Source: Bacillota bacterium (GTDB lineage Bacteria; Bacillota; Clostridia; Lachnospirales; Lachnospiraceae). From it: DNA of 8,204 bases. Positions 1 through 7,518 of the stretch are shown one piece after another; within the stretch, counting starts at the first letter, position 1, and the number at the start of each line of letters is the position of its first letter. The notes under the pieces were generated by a model. That model did not search any database. It worked only from the letters and a program-made list of their open reading frames with translations, and was not told where the DNA came from. The position numbers were made by a program, and so were the translations under genes. The DNA lies in NCBI GenBank assembly GCA_023458855.1, contig JAEWWQ010000460.1:1-8204 (forward strand). Direction: 5' to 3'.

Positions 1-102
1 GATATCTTCTTCTATACCTTCTATGAGTTTATGAATACTTTTATAATATTTTTCCTGATCAATATCCTGCAAAAGACATTTTCTGCACATTGTTTTTCCC
101 AT
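1..102 (-). CDS. DUF6171-like small Cys protein, partial (N-terminal 34 aa)
   Basis: The gene starts at ATG 102..100 and runs off the left edge of the window. The 34 visible residues begin MGKTMCRKCLLQDID and continue through a charged, Tyr/Lys-rich stretch to an acidic GIEEDI. A ribosome binding site AAAAGAGG (117..110) sits 7 nt upstream of the ATG. A second ATG at residue 5 (90..88) could also be used. The CxxC pair (Cys6 and Cys9) followed by Leu-Leu and an acidic/aromatic helix resembles my memory of the start of DUF6171, short Clostridia proteins whose other cysteines lie further on and may bind metal. The function is unknown. It lies 40 nt downstream of the GH51 stop on the same strand with no visible terminator between them, so it may be co-transcribed with the arabinan genes. 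The family call rests on a short match and is moderate; the existence of a coding start is more secure. Confidence 0.6.
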   Translation of the reverse strand, partial: MGKTMCRKCLLQDIDQEKYYKSIHKLIEGIEEDI

Positions 103-142
103 AGAAATACCTCTTTTATCTATTTCATCAATCCTTCTCTCA

Positions 143-1645
143 TTAATTCACTCTGAAGCAAATAACGCTGCATGCAGGTGCAGTAAATCTGAATCCTCTG
201 GCTGTCATCTCATAGTCTGTAAACAATTCTTCTCTGACTGCTTCCGGATTCTCAAATGTATTATATGCCTGCATATCACCTGTCACAATTGCACCTTCAA
301 TACCGGCCGGTGTCTTTTCACTCAATACCACTTCTATTTCCCTGCTTTGCGTTACCGACAGGTTATTGATTGTAATATTAATTGTTCCATCCTCACTTAC
401 CGATACAGATTCCTGTAGATCCGGAACCTGATATCCTTCTGTTCCGATCATATTCACATCATCCAGGTAACTGGTAACCAAATCTGCATTCTGATGATAG
501 CGATACATATGAAATACATGATAAGTCGGTGTCAGTATCATCTGCTCTCCTTCCGTAAGTATCACAGATTGAAGCACATTTATCATTTGGGCGATATTAG
601 CCATTTTTACTCTGTCACAATGCTTATTAAATATATTTAAAGATATTCCCGCTATCAAAGCGTCTCTCATTGTATTCTGCTGGTATAAAAATCCAGGATT
701 TGTACCCGGTTCTACCTGATACCAGGAACCCCACTCATCCATGATCATACCGATTTTTTTATCTGCATCATATTTATCCATGATCGTACCATGCTTTTTA
801 ATGAGTTCCTCAATAAAAAGGGCTTTGTATAACGTTTTATACCACATGACTTCATCAAAGTCCGTAGCACTTACTTTATTTTCCCAGCCTTCCGGATGTA
901 CATAATAGTGAACAGAGAGACCATCCATCAGACCATGAAACTCTTTTGGGACATTATCGTGTGCTGTTTTCAGTACTTCTTCTGTCCAGTAATAATCATC
1001 TACATTCGGTCCACCGCATATTTTGGTAATCAGAGCATCCTGATGATAATTTCTAACATAAGTCTGATATCTTCTGTATTCATTGGCATAATATTGAGGT
1101 GTCATATTACCGCCGCATCCCCAGTTCTCGTTCCCAACACCAAAATAATCAACTTTCCATGGTTTCTCACGCCCATTTTCTTTACGCAGATCAGCCATCG
1201 GAGATATCCCGTCAAATGTCATGTATTCTACCCATTCTGACATCTCCTGAACCGTTCCGCTTCCCACATTTCCATTTACATATGTCTTACATCCAAGCTG
1301 CTCACATAATTCAAAAAATTCATGCGTTCCAAAACTATTATCTTCTATCACTCCGCCCCAATGGGTATTTACCATTTTTTTACGTTTTTCTTTTGGCCCA
1401 ATCCCATCTTTCCAATGATATTCATCTGCAAAGCAACCACCCGGCCAACGAAGTACCGGAATCTGCATTTCTTTCAACGCCTCCACGACATCTGTCCTCA
1501 TACCGTTCCTATTTGGTATGGAAGAGTCTTCTCCGACATAAATTCCTTCATAAATGCATCTTCCCAGATGTTCTGCAAAATGTCCGTAAATTTCCGGATT
1601 AATGTGACCCTTTTTTTCATTTTCCTGAATATATAACTTTACCAT
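143..1645 (-). CDS. abfA: GH51 alpha-L-arabinofuranosidase, intracellular
   Basis: This enzyme (about 500 aa, the usual GH51 length) removes terminal alpha-L-arabinofuranosyl units from arabinan and arabinoxylan oligosaccharides, with retention of configuration. Early motifs typical of the family are IYGHFAEHLGRCIYEGIYVG and VLRWPGGCFADEYHW. The clan GH-A acid/base Glu is in GVGNENWGCGG (Glu173) and the nucleophile Glu is in MIMDEWGSW (Glu304), followed by a C-terminal beta domain. There is no signal peptide, so it should act in the cytoplasm on imported oligosaccharides. An in-frame ATG exists 12 nt upstream (1657), but I prefer 1645: GAGG (1655..1652) lies 6 nt before it, whereas AGG is only 2 nt from the upstream ATG. 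It is the third gene of the arabinan operon, 31 nt after the endo-arabinanase. The family call is firm. The symbol abfA is given by family analogy, and the exact linkage preference (1,2, 1,3 or 1,5) cannot be read from sequence. Confidence 0.95.
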   Translation of the reverse strand: MVKLYIQENEKKGHINPEIYGHFAEHLGRCIYEGIYVGEDSSIPNRNGMRTDVVEALKEMQIPVLRWPGGCFADEYHWKDGIGPKEKRKKMVNTHWGGVIEDNSFGTHEFFELCEQLGCKTYVNGNVGSGTVQEMSEWVEYMTFDGISPMADLRKENGREKPWKVDYFGVGNENWGCGGNMTPQYYANEYRRYQTYVRNYHQDALITKICGGPNVDDYYWTEEVLKTAHDNVPKEFHGLMDGLSVHYYVHPEGWENKVSATDFDEVMWYKTLYKALFIEELIKKHGTIMDKYDADKKIGMIMDEWGSWYQVEPGTNPGFLYQQNTMRDALIAGISLNIFNKHCDRVKMANIAQMINVLQSVILTEGEQMILTPTYHVFHMYRYHQNADLVTSYLDDVNMIGTEGYQVPDLQESVSVSEDGTINITINNLSVTQSREIEVVLSEKTPAGIEGAIVTGDMQAYNTFENPEAVREELFTDYEMTARGFRFTAPACSVICFRVN

Positions 1646-1676
1646 TATTGACCTCATTCCTACGCTGCTTTTCGCG

Positions 1677-3164
1677 CTATTTGGTTTGTAGATTTACAGC
1701 ATCCAGTCCGCTTCCCCAGATGCATTCTCCGGTCTCCGACGACATTGCAGTGAAAGTCATTACGTATTTTTCACCATTGTCATCATACTCCTGCACAAAT
1801 ACACCGTAATATTTAATATCATCAATTGTTATTTCCAACTGATTATTTTCTGTTAATTTCCACTTTCCTTCATGATCTCCTCCAACTTTGTGATTGGAAT
1901 ACAGGATGATATCATCTGATACGTGCATCTCAACATTGATATCATGACCATGATTTAAGAATTTGTACATTCCAACGACATCGCTGTCCTTATAACTTCC
2001 TATTGTCTCTCCCGTATAACGGTAAGGTGCCACTACCGGCCAGTCCTCCGCATTAAAAAACATCTGGTTGGTATATACGGAAAATGATTCTCCTCTGGAC
2101 TCCATTCTTGTATGATAAATAATAAAATACTTATTCAGGCTTTCATCATAAATAGCAGAATTATGCCCCGGTGAAAGAAGACCTTTTCTGTCTTCCCCCT
2201 TTTCCCCTTCTTCCCACTTCCATTTATATCCGCCCAAAAGCTTGGTACCAAATTTTTCAGCTGCTTCATCATCAAAGAATGTATTAGCAGGACCTTTACA
2301 GTTAATCATATCCTGTCCTTCTGCATCCAGGTATGGACCATCAGGTGTCTTGGAACGGGCTACCCTGATATTATACCCTCCATCGGAATCAAGTCCACCG
2401 AAAGACAGAAACAGGTAATAGTACTCCGTGTCAGGATTATACATAATATAAGAACCCTCAATTCTAAGGTGATTCTCTCCCAATAGTTTTTTCCCATAAC
2501 CGCTTTCCAATGGCCGCCCTGTATCTGGATTCAGTTCCAGGATAAAGATACCTCCCGAATAAGAACCATAAACCATCCATAATTTATCCTCGGCATCGAA
2601 GAACACGCAGGGATCGACAACGTTAGGATATATTGTGGCATCGTAAAAGTCCCCATTCTCACTGGGCTGCGTTGTCATACCTGACCTTAATATGATTCCC
2701 TGATCTTTATAAGGACCATCGATTTTATCAGATACTGCAATTCCCAGACAGGATAACGGGCTCGAACCTTCACATGCACAATAATACATGTAATATTTTC
2801 CATCCGCCAGTCGAATGACATCCGGTGCCCAAAGCGTCTGTGTCTTTGCCCATTGAAACGTCTCCGGCATTGCCTTTATCGCATCAGGCATCAATTGATT
2901 GTTGGCACTTACCTTAGAAGAGATCTGCTCCCAGTTGATTAAATCCTGTGTCTTTGCCGAAGCAAGATGTGACCCAAAGATGTAGTAGGTATCGTTGTCT
3001 TTTACGATTGATGGATCATGTACTGCTGTTGTTGAAAACTGAATATCATATTCTTCACTTGCTGTCAGTTTGGGATGAAATGTTTCATTTGTTGTTCCAC
3101 ATGCTATAATACTCATTATTACCATGATGAAAAGCATCATAATGGAAACTAGTCTTTTTCTCAT
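1677..3164 (-). CDS. Lipoprotein GH43 endo-1,5-alpha-L-arabinanase
   Basis: This protein (495 aa) is predicted to cut the alpha-1,5-arabinan backbone internally, at the outer face of the membrane. The N-terminus MRKRLVS followed by a Met/Ile/Leu-rich core ends in a lipobox-like SIIAC with Cys22 as the likely lipidated residue. The five-bladed GH43 domain spans roughly residues 40-370. The catalytic triad is visible: base Asp50 (VHDPSIV), pKa modulator Asp184 (VVDPCVFF) and acid Glu236 (RIEGSYIMY). SPGHNS (His334) matches the metal-binding His of endo-arabinanases. The last ~100 residues (from about VVGMYKFLNHG) match the C-terminal beta domain found in two-domain arabinanases such as B. subtilis Abn2 (GH43_C). 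The start at ATG 3164 gives the proper signal peptide; an in-frame TTG at 3194 has no ribosome binding site. It begins 5 nt after the stop of the upstream GH43, so translation is probably coupled. Abn2-like by family knowledge; arabinan specificity is inferred, but well supported by context. Confidence 0.9.
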   Translation of the reverse strand: MRKRLVSIMMLFIMVIMSIIACGTTNETFHPKLTASEEYDIQFSTTAVHDPSIVKDNDTYYIFGSHLASAKTQDLINWEQISSKVSANNQLMPDAIKAMPETFQWAKTQTLWAPDVIRLADGKYYMYYCACEGSSPLSCLGIAVSDKIDGPYKDQGIILRSGMTTQPSENGDFYDATIYPNVVDPCVFFDAEDKLWMVYGSYSGGIFILELNPDTGRPLESGYGKKLLGENHLRIEGSYIMYNPDTEYYYLFLSFGGLDSDGGYNIRVARSKTPDGPYLDAEGQDMINCKGPANTFFDDEAAEKFGTKLLGGYKWKWEEGEKGEDRKGLLSPGHNSAIYDESLNKYFIIYHTRMESRGESFSVYTNQMFFNAEDWPVVAPYRYTGETIGSYKDSDVVGMYKFLNHGHDINVEMHVSDDIILYSNHKVGGDHEGKWKLTENNQLEITIDDIKYYGVFVQEYDDNGEKYVMTFTAMSSETGECIWGSGLDAVNLQTK

Positions 3165-3175
3165 ACTCCTTACCT
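3162..3175 (-). promoter_or_regulatory. Stop/SD/start junction between the two GH43 genes
   Basis: Read on the minus strand, the TAA stop of the exo-GH43 (3172..3170) lies inside the sequence GGTAAGGAGTATG. The purine-rich AAGGAG therefore overlaps the stop codon and sits only 1 nt before the ATG of the endo-arabinanase (3164), closer than the usual 5-9 nt. The next in-frame ATG pair lies 24 nt further in and would lose the Arg/Lys residues the signal peptide needs. The layout suggests that ribosomes finishing the first gene re-start on the second (translational coupling). That is an inference from spacing only. Confidence 0.5.
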
Positions 3176-4141
3176 GTCCCTTTTCTCTGTACAATCAAAA
3201 AGTGGTCTGTCCCTTTCATCCCAGCGGATCGGCATAAGCATCGCATGACGGTTTGGATTATATAGAGGATCTCCCACAATTTCCTTTTCTGTCCTTGCAT
3301 GGTAGACCATAATGTCATTGCCTTCTTCGTCTTTCGAAAAGGAATTATGCCCCGGTCCATAGATAGCAGCTTTCTCATTTGTCTCCAGAACCGGGTAACG
3401 TTCTTTTTTCCAGGACAGCGGGTCCAGTAAATCAGAATCCTCACTTGCTGTCAGCATACCCACGCAATAATGAATTCCTGTTTCACTGGCTGAATAGGTT
3501 ACATAGATCTTTCCATTTTTTTTAATCACACCCGGCCCTTCGTTCACCCAGAATCCAATTCTTTCCCAGTCATAATCCGGAGTCGTAAGAAGTACCTGCA
3601 CTGTTTTCAGTTTGTACGGTGATTCCATCTTGGCAATATACAGATTGGATATCTGTTTTCCAACACCCACTTTTTCTGCCCAGATATAATAATGATTTCC
3701 TTTATTTTCAAATACGGTCGCATCCAGTGAAAAGCCTTCAAAGGAAAAAGTATCGCCTTCTGCTCTCTGCATTTTGCCCTTTTCAATCCAGGAACCATGG
3801 ACCGGATCTTCATCCGCGCATTCCAGCACATAAGGTCTGAGCGCCCAAATGTCATCTATATCACTCGCAGCATAGTAAATATACCATTTCCCATGTAAAT
3901 AATGTAATTCCGGTGCCCATACATGCATACTCATGATTCCCTGCTCATGCTTATGCCATATTTCCACCTCATCTGCTTCAGATAATCCCATTAGCGAATC
4001 CGCTCTGCGTAAAACAATCCCATCATATGCGGGAACAGAAGCTGTAAAATAGTAAGTACCATCAGTATGTTTATATACATAAGGATCTGCACGCTGTGCT
4101 ATCCATGTCGTATTATATCTCAATCCTTTATCCCCACTCAT
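3170..4141 (-). CDS. GH43 exo-alpha-L-arabinofuranosidase (GH43_26-like)
   Basis: This is a single-domain GH43 enzyme of 323 aa that probably releases L-arabinose from 1,5-linked arabino-oligosaccharides. The blade-one motif QRADPYVYKHTDGTYYFTAS, together with WAPELHYL, FSLDATVF, GFWVNEGPG and YGPGHNSF, is typical of the exo-1,5-arabinofuranosidase branch. From the Met chosen here the triad is Asp19, Asp140 and Glu201, spacing close to that family. Two starts compete. ATG 4141 has AGGA (4150..4147) 5 nt upstream and places the ADP motif at residue 19, as expected for cytoplasmic homologues. ATG 4216 has AAAGGA (4226..4221) 4 nt upstream and adds 25 residues with a short hydrophobic run (ILLLVCMCL). 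That run is too short, and lacks a proper lipobox or signal-peptidase site, to be a convincing signal peptide, so I prefer 4141. It is the first gene of the operon, followed after 5 nt by the endo-arabinanase. The enzyme class is firm; subfamily and localisation are less certain. Confidence 0.9.
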   Translation of the reverse strand: MSGDKGLRYNTTWIAQRADPYVYKHTDGTYYFTASVPAYDGIVLRRADSLMGLSEADEVEIWHKHEQGIMSMHVWAPELHYLHGKWYIYYAASDIDDIWALRPYVLECADEDPVHGSWIEKGKMQRAEGDTFSFEGFSLDATVFENKGNHYYIWAEKVGVGKQISNLYIAKMESPYKLKTVQVLLTTPDYDWERIGFWVNEGPGVIKKNGKIYVTYSASETGIHYCVGMLTASEDSDLLDPLSWKKERYPVLETNEKAAIYGPGHNSFSKDEEGNDIMVYHARTEKEIVGDPLYNPNRHAMLMPIRWDERDRPLFDCTEKRDR

Positions 4142-4274
4142 ATCTTTCCTGTCTATGTGCTGCAAACACATACATACCAGCAACAGAATATGCTTATTTA
4201 TTCTGTCGCCTTTCATCTGTTCCTTTGTACAATTATAAATTCATTAATTTGTAAACTATTTTAGTATATTCTAA

Positions 4275-4303
4275 ATTATAGCGGTATTCACTAATTTACG
4301 CAA
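4275..4303 (-). promoter_or_regulatory. Promoter of the GH43-GH43-GH51 operon
   Basis: On the minus strand a -35 element TTGCGT (4303..4298) and a perfect -10 element TATAAT (4280..4275) are separated by 17 nt, the ideal spacing for the housekeeping sigma factor. Transcription would start near 4268, giving a leader of about 50 nt to ATG 4216 or about 125 nt to ATG 4141. The -35 overlaps a GGTTGC hexamer. The promoter lies downstream of the GH2 terminator, so the arabinan operon is transcribed separately from GH2. Assigned by hexamer match and position; no start-site data. Confidence 0.75.
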
Positions 4304-4317
4304 CCTTTTTTTATTTT

Positions 4318-4360
4318 TCAGGATTAAAAATTGGTGCACAACATGTTTATCACATCCTGA
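4318..4360. repeat. Inverted repeat TCAGGAT-N29-ATCCTGA upstream of arabinan promoter
   Basis: A perfect 7-bp inverted repeat has arms at 4318-4324 and 4354-4360, with centres 36 bp apart. It lies about 15 to 57 bp upstream of the -35 element of the arabinan operon, the zone where activators such as AraC-type regulators or operator-looping repressors bind. It could equally be a coincidental pair or a weak second hairpin behind the GH2 terminator. No regulator is encoded in the window, so the partner protein is unknown. Confidence 0.4.
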
Positions 4361-4366
4361 GATCAC

Positions 4367-4431
4367 AAAAATAGCGTGTGATTACTATTCAGCAAGAACG
4401 GAGCTCCTGGAATAATAATTCACACGCTATT
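4367..4431 (-). terminator. Intrinsic terminator of the GH2 gene
   Basis: A perfect 12-bp inverted repeat (AATAGCGTGTGA at 4370-4381, TCACACGCTATT at 4420-4431) starts 9 nt after the GH2 stop codon. The pairing can continue inward with one or two mismatches (TTACTATTCAG against CTGGAATAATAA), making a long stem with a small GC-containing tip around GGAGCTCC. On the minus strand the stem is followed by five T (4371..4367). On the plus strand it is followed by TCTTTTT, so it could stop transcripts from either side. It separates GH2 from the arabinan operon promoter. Confidence 0.85.
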
Positions 4432-4440
4432 CTTTTTAAG

Positions 4441-7400
4441 TTAAATTCCTCTGAAACTGAATGCAAATTCCATTGGCTCAGTACATTTCAATAAATATTC
4501 TTCGTGTGTCTTGGCCCCCCAGCTATCATCACCTCCAACGCCCATTTGTTCCTTTGCAACCCGGACAACGGTATAATGAGCTTGCGGTAATTCATGGGCA
4601 TGGGCTGCGTTTTCCATCTCATGCGGTGTATAAGGCAATGCCGAAAAATTCATATTATCACTACTAAATAGCATCCCTCTTCCCTTGTAATCTGTTACTT
4701 TTGCATAGCGGACACCAACTTTGTTACCGCATTCCTGAGGTACCAGATATTTTGCAACATTATCCGCTACGTTGTTCCTGTAAACACCGAGCTTAGCACC
4801 CTTCTGTCTGTCACTATATGTTTCAGCAGGTCCCATTCCATACCATTCTACATTTTCAAAATCCGCATCAAATTTGAACATGACACCAAATTCAGGCATA
4901 TCTCCCAGCTCCTTCACCGGATGATACATTAATATCGTATGAATCGTTCCATCACCAAATACTTCATAAGACAATGTACAACTGCTTGCCGGTGTCGTCG
5001 GCATATAGTAAGTAAATCCGATTTTAATACTGTGTTCTTTTACTTCTACCGCTGGTGCATCTTTACATTGTCCATTCGAATCCTTATGGGAAAGATACAT
5101 ACTGGCAATCTTCCATTGGGCATATCTGGCCGGCATATTATTACCATAATCATTGTCAATCGGAGCGCGCCAGAAATTAGGACGCGGAACTGCCTTTATC
5201 ATCTCTTTTCCCGCATAACGATAAGATACAAGGCCTCCATTTAATGATGAAAATAATACATCAAAATTTTCTCCACGCACACCGATATTCCATTTACCCT
5301 GTATGAGCTCTACTGGTTTTGTGCAAGGATTTATTGCTCCTTCATTTTTATATACTGCCTGCCCAAAGGCAACCTCATGCCCTCTTTGGGCCCATACAGC
5401 ATCTGTCTTCAGCAAAAACGAAACGGTAACTGCATACTCCCCGGCTTCCTGATATCGTTTGACCGGAAGATCATACGTCACTTCACATAATGGCGCAACC
5501 GCGGTTTCCAACATTTCTTTCTGTATAAGCTTTCCGTTTTTCTGCACGGTAACAATGCACTCATACTGTTCGGTATTCGTAAATAAATTCTTATTTATGA
5601 CAGTTGCCTTTGTATCTTCTATAAAAACTTTAATATTCTGGTAATTATATTTTACTTCCTGCATCTTAGGAGACTCATCACGTTCTCCACCATACACGAT
5701 ACCGTTCCCGCAGAAATTGTAATCACACGGACGATCGTCAAAGTCTCCTCCATATGCTTGAAACTCCTCACCATAACGATTTTTTTTGCGGATACTCTGA
5801 TCAATATAATCCCAGATGAATCCTCCCTGATACAAAGGTTCGGTATCTGTAAGGTCCGTATATTTATGCATAGCGCCGCAGGAATTACCCATTGCATGTA
5901 AGTATTCGCAGCAAATAAATGGCTTATTCTTATTTTGCTTCAGATATTCCTGAATTTTTTCAGCAGGTGTATACATCTGACTCTCAATATCACTCGTCTC
6001 ATTGTATCTTCGATCCCAGAATACCCCTTCATAGTGAACTGGTCTGGTAGCATCCAACTTTCGGAATAACTGGGACATCTCATAGATATCTTTACCGCCA
6101 TAGGATTCATTTCCACAAGACCATATCAAGATTGCCGGATGATTCTTGTCACGCTGATACATAGAGTCGACACGATCCAGCAGCATAGGAAGCCATTTCG
6201 GATTATCGCCCGGTACTACCGCACTTTCATCTCCCATACCTCGAACAAGCGGTTCCCAGGAACCATGCGTCTCCATATTATTCTCAGCAATCATATACAG
6301 ACCATACACATCACATAAATGATAGATTCTGGAATCATCCGGATAATGACAGGTCCGAATTGCATTGATATTATTCTGCTTCATTGTCTTAATATCTTTG
6401 ATCAGCTCTTCTTCTGATACCACGCGCCCTGTTCTGGAACTAAATTCATGACGATTAACCCCTTTGAATACAATTCTCTTTCCATTCAACAGCATAATGC
6501 TGTCCTTAATCTCAAAACGCCGGAAGCCAATTTGTTCCATGATTACTTCTGTTGTAATTCCATTCTCATCCTGTACCTCAATTTCCAGTTCATACAGATA
6601 GGGATCCTCTGCGCTCCACAAATGAGGCGCCTCCACCGGTATATGATTCTCCTGCTCAATTGCAAGATCAGTTACCATTCTTGCAACTTCTTTTTTCCGA
6701 TTCCGTAACGTATAAATGGCTTTCCCTTGTCTTGTTGCAATTGTACTGATACACAAATCAGCCTGCATAAAGGAATCCTCCAATAGTGTCTGCACTTTCA
6801 GATCATAAATGTGCACACTCGGTACTGTATACAGGTACACATCCCTGTAAATACCCGAAAAACGGAAAAAGTCCTGATCTTCACACCAGCTGCTGCTTGT
6901 CCATTTAAAGACCTGTACCGCTAATTTATTCTTTCCCTCTTTCAAATATGGCGTTAGTTCAAATTCAGAAGGTGTAAAGCTGTCTTCACTATATCCTATA
7001 TAGCTGCCATTGAGCCAGAGAATCATACCGCTTTCCACACCCTGAAATGAGATAAATAAATTCTTCCCTTTCATATACTCCGGTACATCAAAATACTTCA
7101 CATAACTGGCAACCGGATTGAAACTGACAGGAATATCTCCCGCTTCAATCTGGTCTCTTCCATCCCACGGATACTGTACGTTTGCATACTGCGGCACATC
7201 ATATCCTTCCATCTGGATATGTGCCGGAACGCGGATATCATCCCACATCGTTGCATCATACTCTGCCGACTCAAATCCTTTAATTGCAGAATTTATTGTT
7301 TTTGCATAAGCAAATTTCCAAACTCCGTTCAACGAATATCGGAAAGGATTCTCTCCACATACCGCATCCTCTTTTGACGGATAACAGATATGATCCGAAT

Positions 7401-7467
7401 GCGCCTTCATTCTGTTTTCTTGAAAAAATTCAGGGTCTTTTACTTTACTATAATCAAATTGTCCCAT
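4441..7467 (-). CDS. lacZ: GH2 beta-galactosidase, LacZ type
   Basis: This 1008-aa protein has the full five-domain LacZ layout. A jelly-roll sugar-binding domain lies at about 40-215 (GVESGMILWLNGSYIGYSED), an immunoglobulin-like domain at about 220-325, and the TIM barrel at about 327-620. A second beta-sandwich follows at about 630-720, then the C-terminal small-chain domain at about 735-1005 (FWRAPIDNDYG, WYGMGPAETYSDR). The acid/base Glu454 is in WSCGNESYGG and the nucleophile Glu521 in CCEYLHAMGNS. The conserved active-site stretches NRHEF, RTCHYPDD and ENNMETHG, and a Trp in the C-terminal loop (Trp983, DDSWGAK), are present. It hydrolyses terminal beta-galactosides; with no signal peptide it is cytoplasmic. 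ATG 7467 has AAAGGAG (7483..7477) 9 nt upstream. It has its own promoter and terminator. Next to arabinan enzymes it may act on galactosyl units from pectic arabinogalactan rather than lactose. The family is certain; the natural substrate is inferred. The symbol follows E. coli LacZ. Confidence 0.96.
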   Translation of the reverse strand: MGQFDYSKVKDPEFFQENRMKAHSDHICYPSKEDAVCGENPFRYSLNGVWKFAYAKTINSAIKGFESAEYDATMWDDIRVPAHIQMEGYDVPQYANVQYPWDGRDQIEAGDIPVSFNPVASYVKYFDVPEYMKGKNLFISFQGVESGMILWLNGSYIGYSEDSFTPSEFELTPYLKEGKNKLAVQVFKWTSSSWCEDQDFFRFSGIYRDVYLYTVPSVHIYDLKVQTLLEDSFMQADLCISTIATRQGKAIYTLRNRKKEVARMVTDLAIEQENHIPVEAPHLWSAEDPYLYELEIEVQDENGITTEVIMEQIGFRRFEIKDSIMLLNGKRIVFKGVNRHEFSSRTGRVVSEEELIKDIKTMKQNNINAIRTCHYPDDSRIYHLCDVYGLYMIAENNMETHGSWEPLVRGMGDESAVVPGDNPKWLPMLLDRVDSMYQRDKNHPAILIWSCGNESYGGKDIYEMSQLFRKLDATRPVHYEGVFWDRRYNETSDIESQMYTPAEKIQEYLKQNKNKPFICCEYLHAMGNSCGAMHKYTDLTDTEPLYQGGFIWDYIDQSIRKKNRYGEEFQAYGGDFDDRPCDYNFCGNGIVYGGERDESPKMQEVKYNYQNIKVFIEDTKATVINKNLFTNTEQYECIVTVQKNGKLIQKEMLETAVAPLCEVTYDLPVKRYQEAGEYAVTVSFLLKTDAVWAQRGHEVAFGQAVYKNEGAINPCTKPVELIQGKWNIGVRGENFDVLFSSLNGGLVSYRYAGKEMIKAVPRPNFWRAPIDNDYGNNMPARYAQWKIASMYLSHKDSNGQCKDAPAVEVKEHSIKIGFTYYMPTTPASSCTLSYEVFGDGTIHTILMYHPVKELGDMPEFGVMFKFDADFENVEWYGMGPAETYSDRQKGAKLGVYRNNVADNVAKYLVPQECGNKVGVRYAKVTDYKGRGMLFSSDNMNFSALPYTPHEMENAAHAHELPQAHYTVVRVAKEQMGVGGDDSWGAKTHEEYLLKCTEPMEFAFSFRGI

Positions 7468-7512
7468 TTCCCCATACTCCTTTCGTTATTGCTTTACCCA
7501 TTTTATACTATT

Positions 7513-7518
7513 ATTATA
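7513..7518 (-). promoter_or_regulatory. Putative -10 element of the GH2 promoter
   Basis: On the minus strand a perfect TATAAT (7518..7513) preceded by GC would give a transcript starting near 7506, about 40 nt before the GH2 ATG. No good -35 hexamer lies 16-18 nt upstream (the sequence there is around AAACAT). An alternative pair, TTAGAA and TATAAA (7507..7502) with a 17-nt spacer, is also poor. A strong -10 without a -35 is what one expects of an activator-dependent promoter, which would suit a sugar-induced gene. Confidence 0.5.

Noticed and set aside
896..1636. Several plus-strand open frames opposite GH51
   Set aside because: They are antisense to a well-supported GH51 gene, lack ribosome binding sites and show no recognisable protein motifs. 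Their composition is that of a reverse-strand shadow.
3085..3855. Minus-strand open frames in alternative frames of the exo-GH43 (3085-3444 and 3607-3855)
   Set aside because: They overlap the real gene in another frame. The real frame carries all the GH43 motifs without interruption, so there is no frameshift to explain.
4067..4264. Plus-strand 65-aa open frame over the exo-GH43 start and promoter
   Set aside because: It is rich in Cys/Ile/Tyr, has no good ribosome binding site, and overlaps the opposite-strand gene start and promoter.
4217..4440. Possible riboswitch or small RNA in the GH43/GH2 gap
   Set aside because: The only strong structure is the terminator hairpin. The leader after the promoter is short and AT-rich, with no conserved riboswitch core that I recognise.
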